From Dysosmobacter sp. (lineage in GTDB: Bacteria; Bacillota; Clostridia; Oscillospirales; Oscillospiraceae), in NCBI GenBank assembly GCA_022778785.1, contig JALFSO010000086.1, positions 1 through 64,000 on the forward strand: DNA of 64,000 bases, given 5' to 3'. The position numbers were made by a program, and so were the translations under genes. Below are positions 1-7,671 of the stretch, in pieces (the first letter of the stretch is position 1; each line of letters opens with the position of its first letter). The notes beneath the pieces were generated by a model. It was not told the origin of the DNA, searched no databases, and saw only the letters and a program-made list of their open reading frames with translations.

Positions 1-57
1 GCCGCGCAGCGGCAGCTTTTCGGCCCGATGCGCGGGCAGAAAAGCGAGGCATTGTGA
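1..57 (+). CDS. possible C-terminal end of an upstream gene (partial)
   Basis: Frame 1 is open from the window edge to a TGA at 55-57 and gives 18 residues ending in ...GQKSEAL. Hairpins and a terminator follow at once, which fits the end of a transcription unit. The fragment is too short to name, and other frames are also open here, so this is tentative. Confidence 0.3.
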   Translation, partial: AAQRQLFGPMRGQKSEAL

Positions 58-58
58 A

Positions 59-95
59 GGCTGTCGAAAAAGTCCATCGGACTTTTTCGACAGCC
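59..95. repeat. 17-bp perfect inverted repeat
   Basis: The arms at 59-75 and 79-95 are exactly complementary (GGCTGTCGAAAAAGTCC and its reverse complement) with a 3-nt loop. There is no T-tract directly after it. It may be part of the terminator cluster ending the upstream unit or a small dispersed palindromic repeat. Confidence 0.7.
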
Positions 96-99
96 TGAC

Positions 100-124
100 G
101 GCCGGAACAGCATCTGTTCCGGCC
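100..124. repeat. 11-bp perfect inverted repeat
   Basis: GGCCGGAACAG at 100-110 pairs perfectly with CTGTTCCGGCC at 114-124 around a 3-nt loop. It is the second of three consecutive hairpins between the window start and the OLE RNA promoter. Confidence 0.65.
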
Positions 125-132
125 GTTCTGAC

Positions 133-155
133 ACACTCTGAAAGGGTGTTTTTTT
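133..155 (+). terminator. intrinsic terminator of the upstream unit
   Basis: A 6-bp stem (133-138 with 144-149, one G-T wobble) and a TGAAA loop are followed by seven T residues. This separates the upstream unit from the OLE RNA promoter about 70 bp further on. Confidence 0.6.
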
Positions 156-219
156 GCGTTTCGTGGAAACAGCCTGTTTCCGGGAGCGAAAAATTCACAT
201 TTTGTATATACGGAATATG

Positions 220-248
220 TTGTATATTTATTAAAACCGTGCTATACT
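220..248 (+). promoter_or_regulatory. sigma-A-type promoter of the OLE RNA
   Basis: TTGTAT (220-225), a 17-bp spacer and TATACT (243-248) make a near-consensus housekeeping promoter in an AT-rich patch. Predicted transcription start is about 254-256, exactly where the structured RNA begins. Confidence 0.75.
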
Positions 249-254
249 GAGAGC

Positions 255-909
255 TGCTAAGCGGCGGCGCAGTATTCTAGTCAGTACTGCCGCCTCCGAA
301 GGAGGGCCTAAAAATCCTCTAAAGGGCATACCTGTGAAACCTCTGGTGCCTGCTTATTACGCCCAGTTTTGGGTGGGTGCTGGGGGGAAGCGCATCTCTG
401 CGCTTGCGGACTCAGGGCGATTTCCAATGGCATGGTCAACCCGACCCTGTTTCCGTGGAGACCTGCTCTTGTGCACAGACGTACTCCCATCGTGGTATTT
501 CCGGCCTGTGTACGAAGCAGATTGTGAACCTGCAAGGCGGTGTGGAAGGGCATTTTGCCCCAAATGCTGTGTGCAGACGTAGCCTGCCTTGCGTGGGTGT
601 GGTGAATGAGAGGTCAGGCCGTGATGCTCCGGCCGGAGCGGTCTGCGGCCCCCTGCTCTCTGAAACCATTCCTGCAAAAGAGGCTAAGAGACGGACAGAC
701 TGTGGTGGAAATCACCTAGGCTGTTCATATGAGGCAGAAAAAGGATTGCAGTGCGGACTAAGTGGCAGTCGGGTCGCGCGGAAGGCGACGCCGCGCCGCG
801 GTGCTGAAAGGGAAACCGCCCCCATCGGCAACGAGGGGTGTACCGTGGGGAAATCCAACCCGTACCTAAGCCGTAAGATTTACTTTTTCTGCCGCCGCCT
901 GCTTAGTGA
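255..909 (+). ncRNA. ole: OLE RNA (ornate, large, extremophilic RNA)
   Basis: About 650 nt between a strong promoter and the oapA-like gene carry no credible reading frame but much secondary structure. The two ends can pair: CTAAGC at 257-262 with GCTTAG at 901-906. Local hairpins include 263-294, 388-405 (7-bp stem, UCUC loop), 776-796 and 820-838. The last has a GCAA (GNRA) tetraloop on a stem with one bulged A. Known from the family: OLE RNAs are about 600 nt or more, are bound at the membrane by OapA, and in Bacillus halodurans lie just before oapA and dxs in the ispA-dxs-tlyA-argR-recN neighbourhood. The same order follows here, so identity rests mainly on structure plus context. A search with the Rfam OLE covariance model would settle it. 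OLE has been linked to stress responses such as cold, alcohol and metal ions; its biochemical role is unresolved. Confidence 0.85.
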
Positions 910-935
910 CTATGATTTGACAGAGGTTTGATCTC

Positions 936-1505
936 TTGAGTAAAAACAGATCCACAAAAAACAAGGGAAGGAAGACGGAATTGTCCCCTTATCAATGGGC
1001 GCTGCGGGTCTTCCTCATCGCCATCGCTTTGTCCGCGGCCCTGAGCCTGGCGTCGGAAACGATGCTGGCGGGCGCCGGGATCGCGGTGGCGCTTTTGATA
1101 CTGGTGCTGTTCATCCTGCTGGGCATCCTGTTTGACATTGTGGGCGTGGCGGTGACGGCGGCGGACGAGAAGCCCTTTCACTCCATGGCTGCCCACAAGG
1201 AGAAGGGGGCCACGGAGGCCCTGAGCCTGCTGCACAACGCCAGCCACGTCAGCAGCTTCTGCAACGACGTGGTGGGCGATATCTGCGGCATCGTCAGCGG
1301 CACCACCGGCGCCGTCATTGTGGTGCGGCTCCAGACGGCGCTGAACTGGCATTCCGTGCTGATCTCCGTGGGCATCACGGCGCTGATTTCCGGCCTGACC
1401 ATCGGCGGCAAGGCCATCGGCAAGAATTTCGCCATTGAAAAGAGCACAAAGGTGGTATTCATGGCCGGACGATTCCTGCATTTCTTCCGCCGCGGAAGAA
1501 AATGA
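936..1505 (+). CDS. oapA: OLE-associated membrane protein OapA
   Basis: This 189-residue protein has a basic N-terminus (K/R-rich residues 3-13) and about four membrane helices (roughly 22-40, 45-66, 110-128 and 138-158). A polar motif, DIVGVAVTAADEKPFHSMAA, lies after helix 2 at residues 67-86. This layout and motif fit OapA (DUF21-like), the membrane protein that binds OLE RNA as a dimer in Bacillus halodurans. The TTG start is preceded by AGAGG at about 922-926. The gene begins about 27 nt after the RNA's closing stem and 18 bp before dxs, so the RNA and the protein may be co-transcribed. Family assignment is from motif memory and context; no alignment was run. Confidence 0.85.
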   Translation: MSKNRSTKNKGRKTELSPYQWALRVFLIAIALSAALSLASETMLAGAGIAVALLILVLFILLGILFDIVGVAVTAADEKPFHSMAAHKEKGATEALSLLHNASHVSSFCNDVVGDICGIVSGTTGAVIVVRLQTALNWHSVLISVGITALISGLTIGGKAIGKNFAIEKSTKVVFMAGRFLHFFRRGRK

Positions 1506-1523
1506 CAGAGGGGAGAGCATTCT

Positions 1524-3386
1524 GTGATATTAGAGAGCATTCAGTCCCCGGCGGACTTGAAAGCGCTCCGGAAAGAGGAGCTGCCCCAGCTGTGCCGGGA
1601 GCTGCGGGAATTTCTTGTGGAAAGCGTATCCAAAACCGGAGGCCATCTGGCCTCCAATCTGGGAACGGTGGAGCTGACGGTGGCCATCCACCGGGTATTT
1701 GACACGGAGAAGGACCGTCTGGTCTTTGACGTGGGCCACCAGTGCTACGTCCACAAGGCCCTGACGGGACGGCGGGAGCTGTTTTCCACCCTCCGGCAGT
1801 TCGGTGGGCTGTCTGGCTTCCCGAAGCCCTACGAGAGCGAGCACGACGCCTTCATCGCCGGCCATGCCTCCAACTCCGTCTCCGTGGCGCTGGGCATGGC
1901 CCGGGCCCGGACGCTGCGGCACGCGGATTACGACGTCCTGGCCCTCATCGGCGACGGCGCATTGTCCGGCGGCCTGGCCTACGAGGGCCTGAACAATGCC
2001 GGAGCCTCCGGTGAGCCGCTGATCGTCATTCTCAACGACAACGGTATGTCCATCAATCCCAACGTGGGAGCGGTGAGCCAGCATCTGTCCCGGCTGCGGT
2101 CAAAGCCGGCCTATTATCATTTTAAGAAGTGGTATCGCAGCCTGTTCGGATCCCATCCGGCGGAGAACCGGCTGTACCGCTTCAATCATCATGTGAAGAC
2201 ATCTCTGAAAAAGACGCTGTGGCCCGGCAGCTCCCTGTTTGAGCGCATGGGCTTCACCTATCTGGGCCCCATTGACGGCCACGATGTGGACAGGCTCTGC
2301 AACGTGCTGGAGTGGGCGAAGGAGCTGCATGGCCCGGTGGTGGTCCATGTGAACACCATCAAGGGAAAGGGCTACTCCTATGCCGAGCGGAATCCGGACA
2401 AGTTCCACGGCGTGTCGCCCTTCGATCCCGTCACGGGACTGACGAAAAAGCCCGCTTCGGAGGATTTCTCCGCCGTCTTCGGGAAGACGCTGATAGACTG
2501 CGCCGCCCGGGATGATCGGGTCTGCGCCATGACGGCGGCCATGGAGGACGGCACCGGCCTGACAGACTTCGCCCGCGCGTATCCGGACCGCTTCTTTGAC
2601 GTGGGCATTGCGGAGGGCCACGCGGTGGCCATGGCCGCGGGAATGGCCAAGCAGGGGATGATCCCCGTGGTGGCCCTGTACTCCACCTTTTTGCAGCGGA
2701 GCTACGACATGCTGATCCACGACGTGGCGCTGCAAAAGCTCCATGTGGTGCTGGCGGTGGACCGCGCGGGACTGGTGGGCGCCGACGGCGAGACCCACCA
2801 CGGCTGTTTCGACGCGCTGTTCCTGCCGGAGATCCCTGGCTTTACAGTGCTGTGTCCCGCCAACTTCGCGGAGGAGCGCAGCATGCTCCGCTGGGCCATC
2901 TTCCAGTGTGAAGGCCCGGTGGCGGTGCGATATCCAAGAGGCGGAGAGGGCTCCTTCCGGGAGGACACCTGGGACAAGCCTGTGGTGCGTCTCCGGGAGG
3001 GCACGGACGTGACCCTGATGGCCTACGGCACCATGCTGGAGGAGATCCTGAAGGCGGCCGAGCTGCTGAAAGAGCAGCACATCTCTGCGGAGGTGCTGAA
3101 GCTCAACCGCATTGCGCCCCTGAGCTGGGAGGAGCTGGAACCCTTTCTGGGGCAAACCAAGAATTGTCTGACGGTGGCGGAGGATTGCTTCGGCGCCGGG
3201 TGTGCAGGCCAGCGGATCTCCGCCATTCTGGCGGAGCACGGCGCGGCCCCCAGACGCTTGATCCTGAAAAACCTCGGCGGAGACTTCGCTCCCGCCGGCA
3301 CCGTGGCGCAGCTGCGCCGCAGCGCCGGAGTGGACGGCGAGGGCATTGCCGTGGCCGTCATGGAGGCGATGAAACATGAGCAATAA
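1524..3386 (+). CDS. dxs: 1-deoxy-D-xylulose-5-phosphate synthase
   Basis: This thiamine-diphosphate enzyme condenses pyruvate and glyceraldehyde 3-phosphate, the first step of the MEP isoprenoid pathway. At 620 residues it is the usual length. The TPP motif GDGALSGG lies near residues 140-150 with the downstream LNDN segment. A transketolase-type pyrimidine-binding domain (from about 315) and a C-terminal transketolase domain follow. The GTG start has a GGGGAG ribosome site. The last 11 bp overlap tlyA, implying translational coupling. Its partners ispD, ispF and ispA lie 28-33 kb away in this window. Confidence 0.96.
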   Translation: MILESIQSPADLKALRKEELPQLCRELREFLVESVSKTGGHLASNLGTVELTVAIHRVFDTEKDRLVFDVGHQCYVHKALTGRRELFSTLRQFGGLSGFPKPYESEHDAFIAGHASNSVSVALGMARARTLRHADYDVLALIGDGALSGGLAYEGLNNAGASGEPLIVILNDNGMSINPNVGAVSQHLSRLRSKPAYYHFKKWYRSLFGSHPAENRLYRFNHHVKTSLKKTLWPGSSLFERMGFTYLGPIDGHDVDRLCNVLEWAKELHGPVVVHVNTIKGKGYSYAERNPDKFHGVSPFDPVTGLTKKPASEDFSAVFGKTLIDCAARDDRVCAMTAAMEDGTGLTDFARAYPDRFFDVGIAEGHAVAMAAGMAKQGMIPVVALYSTFLQRSYDMLIHDVALQKLHVVLAVDRAGLVGADGETHHGCFDALFLPEIPGFTVLCPANFAEERSMLRWAIFQCEGPVAVRYPRGGEGSFREDTWDKPVVRLREGTDVTLMAYGTMLEEILKAAELLKEQHISAEVLKLNRIAPLSWEELEPFLGQTKNCLTVAEDCFGAGCAGQRISAILAEHGAAPRRLILKNLGGDFAPAGTVAQLRRSAGVDGEGIAVAVMEAMKHEQ

Positions 3387-4197
3387 GACGCGGCTGGACG
3401 TTCTGCTGGTGGAGCGGGGCATGGAGGAGAGCCGCCAGCGGGCCCAGGCCGACATCATGAGCGGCATCGTATTTGTGAAGGGCCAGAAAGTGGACAAGCC
3501 CGGCACGGCGGTGGCAAACGACGCGGAGATCGAGATCCGCGGCAATACGCTGCGGTACGTCAGCCGGGGCGGTCTGAAGCTGGAAAAGGCCATGGCCACG
3601 TTCCCCATCTCCTTGGAGGGCGCCGTCTGCGGCGACATCGGTGCCTCTACCGGCGGCTTTACGGACTGCATGCTGCAAAACGGAGCGTCGAAAGTCTATG
3701 CCGTGGACGTGGGCTACGGACAGCTGGCCTGGAAGCTCCGCAGTGATCCCCGGGTGAACTGTCTGGAGCGGACCAACGCCCGGTATCTCACCCATGAGCA
3801 GATCCCCGATGAACTGGACTTTGCCTCCATCGACGTCAGCTTCATCTCCCTGAAGCTGATCCTGCCCGCGGTCTGCGGCATCCTCCGGGACGGCGGCCAT
3901 GTGGCCTGTCTGGTAAAGCCCCAGTTCGAGGCCGGGAAAGAAAAGGTGGGGAAGAAGGGGGTCGTCCGGGACCCCGCGGTCCATCTGGAGGTGCTGGAGC
4001 ACTTCCTGGAGCACGCGAAGTCCTCCGGCTTCACGGTGCTGGACATGACCTATTCCCCCATCCGGGGCCCGGAGGGAAACATCGAGTACCTGGGCTATCT
4101 GGAGAAAGGACAGCTGCCGGAGCGGAGCTTTGACCTGGCGGCACTGGTGGCGGCGTCCCACGCCGACCTGAAGGAACACGGAGGTGAGGGACAGTGA
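3376..4197 (+). CDS. tlyA: TlyA family rRNA methyltransferase (S4 + FtsJ domains)
   Basis: The 273-residue protein has an N-terminal S4 RNA-binding domain (about 5-65, starting RLDVLLVERG) and an FtsJ/RrmJ-like SAM methyltransferase domain (DIGASTGGFTDC near residue 90, then DVSFISL and KPQFEAG). TlyA proteins 2'-O-methylate cytidines in 16S and/or 23S rRNA, and some affect membrane integrity as haemolysins. It overlaps dxs upstream and shares GTGA with nadK downstream. The Bacillus homologue (YqxC) has the same place between dxs and argR. Confidence 0.92.
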   Translation: MSNKTRLDVLLVERGMEESRQRAQADIMSGIVFVKGQKVDKPGTAVANDAEIEIRGNTLRYVSRGGLKLEKAMATFPISLEGAVCGDIGASTGGFTDCMLQNGASKVYAVDVGYGQLAWKLRSDPRVNCLERTNARYLTHEQIPDELDFASIDVSFISLKLILPAVCGILRDGGHVACLVKPQFEAGKEKVGKKGVVRDPAVHLEVLEHFLEHAKSSGFTVLDMTYSPIRGPEGNIEYLGYLEKGQLPERSFDLAALVAASHADLKEHGGEGQ

Positions 4198-5078
4198 GCC
4201 CCAAAAAGATCATTCTCTGTCCCAATCCCAGCCGGGACAGGGATATGGAGTCCACCCGGGAGGCCATGGCGATCCTGGGGGAGATGGGATTTCAGACCGT
4301 GGTCTGCTCCCCCTTCCGGGAGCAGCGGACGGAGCTGTTCGGTAGCATTCCCGCGCGTCCCCTGACCCAGGAGCTGCGCACCGCCTGTCTGCTGATCACC
4401 TTCGGCGGAGACGGTACCATCCTCCATCTGGCGAAGCTGGCGGCCCTGAACAAGATCCCGGTGCTGGGCATCAACATGGGCAGCCTGGGCTTTATCGCGG
4501 AGCTGGAAGCGTCGGAGCTGGGTGCTCTGCGGAAACTGAAGGACTGGGATTTTCAGATCGAGCCCAGGATGATGCTGGACGTCACCGTCATGCGGGACGG
4601 AAAGCAGGTGTATCAGAACCTGGGTCTCAATGACGCAGTCATCCGGGAGGGTCCCATCTCCCACGTCATCCATCTCAGCATCGCCTCTGACGGCCGCCAT
4701 CTGGCGGATATCGACGGAGACGGCGTCATCATCGCCACACCCACCGGCTCCACGGCCTACTCGCTGTCTGCCGGCGGACCTGTGGTGGAACCCATGGCGG
4801 AGGCCATGGTGGTCTGTCCCATCTGCACCCACAACATGCGTTTTTCCTCCTACGTACTGTCACCGAATCACACGCTGACGGTGGAACTGGTGCGCAATGG
4901 ACGCAAGCCGGTGTATCTCTGCGTGGACGAGAGCCGCGCCTTTTCCCTGAAGCAGGACGATCAGGTGATCGTGCGGCGTTCCAAATATGTGACAAGACTG
5001 GTTCGTTTGTCAGAAAAGAATTTCTGCGAGGTTTTCGCAAAAAAGATGCTACCGGGAGGGCAGGAAGATGAAAAATAA
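4194..5078 (+). CDS. nadK: NAD kinase
   Basis: This 294-residue protein phosphorylates NAD to NADP. The diagnostic FGGDGTIL motif lies near residues 65-72, LGLNDAVI follows in mid-protein, and a glycine-rich TPTGSTAYSLSAGGP segment binds the nucleotide. The GTG start sits in a 4-bp overlap with the tlyA stop, and the 3' end overlaps argR by 11 bp, so the genes form a tightly coupled operon. The dxs-tlyA-nadK-argR-recN order is standard in Clostridia. Confidence 0.95.
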   Translation: MSPKKIILCPNPSRDRDMESTREAMAILGEMGFQTVVCSPFREQRTELFGSIPARPLTQELRTACLLITFGGDGTILHLAKLAALNKIPVLGINMGSLGFIAELEASELGALRKLKDWDFQIEPRMMLDVTVMRDGKQVYQNLGLNDAVIREGPISHVIHLSIASDGRHLADIDGDGVIIATPTGSTAYSLSAGGPVVEPMAEAMVVCPICTHNMRFSSYVLSPNHTLTVELVRNGRKPVYLCVDESRAFSLKQDDQVIVRRSKYVTRLVRLSEKNFCEVFAKKMLPGGQEDEK

Positions 5079-5517
5079 CCGGCAGGAGAAAATTTTAGAG
5101 ATCATTTCCCAGGAGAATATCGAGACCCAGGAGCAGCTTCTCATGCGGCTCCAGGCCTGCGGCATCAGCAGCACCCAGGCCACCATCTCCCGTGATATCA
5201 AGCAGCTCCACCTCATCAAGGAGCCGGTGGGCCGGGGGGCCTATAAATACGCCGTCTCCAGCAACCGCACCAAGCTGAACTTTGCGGAGAAGCTGCGGAC
5301 CATCTTCCGGGAGAGCGTCACCAGCATCGACACCGCTCAGAACATCGTGGTGCTGAAGACGATGCCCGGTCTGGCCAGCGGCGCCTGTTCCGCTCTGGAC
5401 AATATGAACATCAACGAAATGGTTGGCTCCATCGCGGGAGACGACACCGCCGTTCTTGTGATGCGGGACCGGGAGGCCGCCCTGGATTTCTGTGAGGAAT
5501 TGAAATCCATGCTGTAA
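5068..5517 (+). CDS. argR: arginine repressor ArgR/AhrC
   Basis: The 149-residue protein is full length for the family. It has an N-terminal winged helix (ISSTQATISRDIKQLHL, residues about 33-50) and a C-terminal arginine-binding hexamerisation domain containing GSIAGDDTAVLV. ArgR binds ARG boxes in response to arginine. No arginine biosynthesis gene lies in this window, so its targets are elsewhere. The start overlaps nadK and recN follows after 16 bp. Confidence 0.95.
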   Translation: MKNNRQEKILEIISQENIETQEQLLMRLQACGISSTQATISRDIKQLHLIKEPVGRGAYKYAVSSNRTKLNFAEKLRTIFRESVTSIDTAQNIVVLKTMPGLASGACSALDNMNINEMVGSIAGDDTAVLVMRDREAALDFCEELKSML

Positions 5518-5533
5518 CAGAGGAGGACAGCTT

Positions 5534-7219
5534 ATGCTGGAGCTTCTGCACATTGAGAATATCGCCGTGATCGAGGAGGCGGACATCCGCTTCCGCTCCG
5601 GCTTCAACGCGCTGACCGGCGAGACCGGTGCCGGCAAATCCATCGTCATCGACGCCATGGGCGCGGTGCTGGGGGGACGGACCTCCCGGGATCTGATCCG
5701 CACCGGCGCGGACAAGGCCTTTGTCAGCGCAGAGTTCAGCCAGGTGCCGCCGGAGCTGCCCGGTCTGCGGGAAAACGGCGTCTCGCCGGATGAAAACGGG
5801 GAGCTTCTGCTGCAGAGAGAGATCCTCTCCGACGGCAAGAACCTCTGCCGGGTGAACGGGCGTCCCGTCACCGTGGCCCAACTGCGGGAGATCGGCAGTC
5901 AGCTGCTGAACATCCACGGCCAGCACGACGGCCAGCAGCTTCTGGACGAGGAGCAGCACGGCGCCTATCTGGACCGCTTCGGCCGGACAGAGGGCGTCCT
6001 CGCCGCCTATCAGAGGGAATACGGGACCATGGCCGCGCTCCGGTCGCAGATCAAAGCCCTTCAGATGGATGAGGCGGAAAAGGCCCGGCGGATGGATTCC
6101 CTTCAGTTCCAGATCAATGAGCTGGAGCGGGCGGAGCTTCAGCCCGGCGAGGAAGAGGAACTGCGGGACCGCCGGAATCTGCTGCGGAACGGCGAGAAAT
6201 ATCTGTCTGCCCTTCAGGGTGCGGACTACTGTCTCAACGGCGGCGACGAGGGCGGCGGCGCTGTTCAGGCGCTCCGGGAGGCGGAGGAGGCCCTGTCCGC
6301 CATCCGCTATCTCAGTGATGAGATGGGAGAACTGTATCAGCGTCTGGAACAAGCCAGATGTGAAGTGTATGACCTTGCCAGTATTGTACAGGACAAACGG
6401 GAGGAGTTCGACTTCTCTCCGGCGGAGCTGGACCAGGTGGAGGGCCGCTGCGATCTACTGTACCGCCTGAAAAAGAAGTACGGCGCCACAGTGGAGGACA
6501 TGCTGGCCTATCTGGACAAGTGCCGTGCGGAGCTGGACGCCATCCAAACGGCGGACGACACCCTCATACAGCTTCAGGAAAAGCTGACGAAGTCCGACAA
6601 GGCCGTCCGGGCGGCGGGCGCCGAACTGACGAAGGTCCGGAAAGCGGCGGCGAAAGCCCTGGAGGACCGCATCCAGAAGGAACTGCGGGACCTGGACATG
6701 AACAAGGTGCGGTTCAGTATCCAGTTCGAGGAGAAGGAGCCGTCTCCCGACGGCTGCGACACCATCCGGTTCCTGATGTCTGCCAATGCCGGCGAGAATC
6801 TGAAGCCCATTGCGAAGATCGCCTCCGGCGGCGAGCTGGCCCGCATTATGCTGGCACTGAAAAATGTGCTGGCGGAGCAGGAGGCCATCGGCACGCTGGT
6901 CTTCGACGAGGTGGACACCGGCGTCTCCGGACGGGCCGCCCAGAAGGTGGCTCAGAAGCTGGCTCAGGTCTCCCGCCGGAAACAGGTGCTGTGCGTCACC
7001 CATCTGCCCCAGCTGGCGGCCATGGCGGACACCCACTTCTCCGTTGCCAAGGGAGAAGTAAAGGGTAGAACCTTTACACATGTAATCCGCATGGACCGGG
7101 AGCAGCGGAAGGCGGAGCTGGCCCGCATCACCGGCGGCAGCAAGGTGACGGACGCATTGCTGGAGAGCGCCGGAGAGCTGCTGGACGAGGCGGAGGCCTA
7201 CCGGAAGACGCTGGTATAA
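5534..7219 (+). CDS. recN: DNA repair protein RecN
   Basis: This SMC-like ATPase acts early in double-strand break repair. The 561-residue product has the Walker A GETGAGKS at residues 29-36, a long central coiled-coil region rich in Glu/Lys/Arg (about 155-370), the ABC signature SGGELAR near 430 and the Walker B LVFDEVDTGVSG near 455. An AGGAGG ribosome site precedes the ATG. It is the last gene of the oapA-dxs-tlyA-nadK-argR-recN run. Confidence 0.96.
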   Translation: MLELLHIENIAVIEEADIRFRSGFNALTGETGAGKSIVIDAMGAVLGGRTSRDLIRTGADKAFVSAEFSQVPPELPGLRENGVSPDENGELLLQREILSDGKNLCRVNGRPVTVAQLREIGSQLLNIHGQHDGQQLLDEEQHGAYLDRFGRTEGVLAAYQREYGTMAALRSQIKALQMDEAEKARRMDSLQFQINELERAELQPGEEEELRDRRNLLRNGEKYLSALQGADYCLNGGDEGGGAVQALREAEEALSAIRYLSDEMGELYQRLEQARCEVYDLASIVQDKREEFDFSPAELDQVEGRCDLLYRLKKKYGATVEDMLAYLDKCRAELDAIQTADDTLIQLQEKLTKSDKAVRAAGAELTKVRKAAAKALEDRIQKELRDLDMNKVRFSIQFEEKEPSPDGCDTIRFLMSANAGENLKPIAKIASGGELARIMLALKNVLAEQEAIGTLVFDEVDTGVSGRAAQKVAQKLAQVSRRKQVLCVTHLPQLAAMADTHFSVAKGEVKGRTFTHVIRMDREQRKAELARITGGSKVTDALLESAGELLDEAEAYRKTLV

Positions 7220-7325
7220 AAACACCGGATCATCACCGGCGGGACGGCGTTCTGCCGTGCTTACAAGCCGCTTTTGAGTTTCTGTATCTCCGTACCTATT
7301 CCCCTGTAAAAAATCGGCGGAATGG

Positions 7326-7354
7326 TTGACATTTTCCGTGAAATCGGATAGAAT
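7326..7354 (+). promoter_or_regulatory. promoter of the tyrS T-box transcript
   Basis: A perfect TTGACA (7326-7331), a 17-bp spacer and TAGAAT (7349-7354) lie just upstream of the T-box leader. Confidence 0.75.
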
Positions 7355-7360
7355 ACCACC

Positions 7361-7640
7361 CGTATACGACGATGATGCGGAGGAGTATCCGGACCGGACC
7401 TGTCAAGAGAGCCCCTGGCTGGTGGAAAGGGGAGAGGGCCATCCGGTGAATACACCGCGGAGCCGGCACCCAAACGGCTTTTCGAAAGGGGCCTAGTAGG
7501 CGTGCTCCGGGAGCGCCCGTTACCGCGCGGGAGTGTGATGGCACTCCATGAGGCCGTTTTCGTGAGACAACGGCGAACCAGAGGTGGTACCGCGAATGTT
7601 GTTCGCCCTCTGTCCCAGCCCGGGACGGAGGGCGTTTTCC
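7361..7640 (+). promoter_or_regulatory. tyrosine T-box riboswitch with terminator
   Basis: This is the tRNA-sensing leader of tyrS. The conserved T-box sequence AGAGGTGGTACCGCG is at 7580-7594. The downstream terminator stem pairs 7605-7616 with 7622-7633 and is followed by GTTTT. In stem I a GAA-TAC-A context places a tyrosine codon (TAC, 7451-7453) as the probable specifier, which agrees with the gene controlled. Uncharged tRNA-Tyr would pair with both specifier and T-box and stabilise the antiterminator, allowing tyrS expression. Confidence 0.92.
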
Positions 7641-7671
7641 ATGAGATTATAAGAATAAAGGAGACAAAATC

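Noticed and set aside
377..931. A 184-codon plus-strand frame in the OLE region
   Set aside because: It is low-complexity in composition with no ribosome site and no recognisable domain. The RNA structure and context explain the region better.
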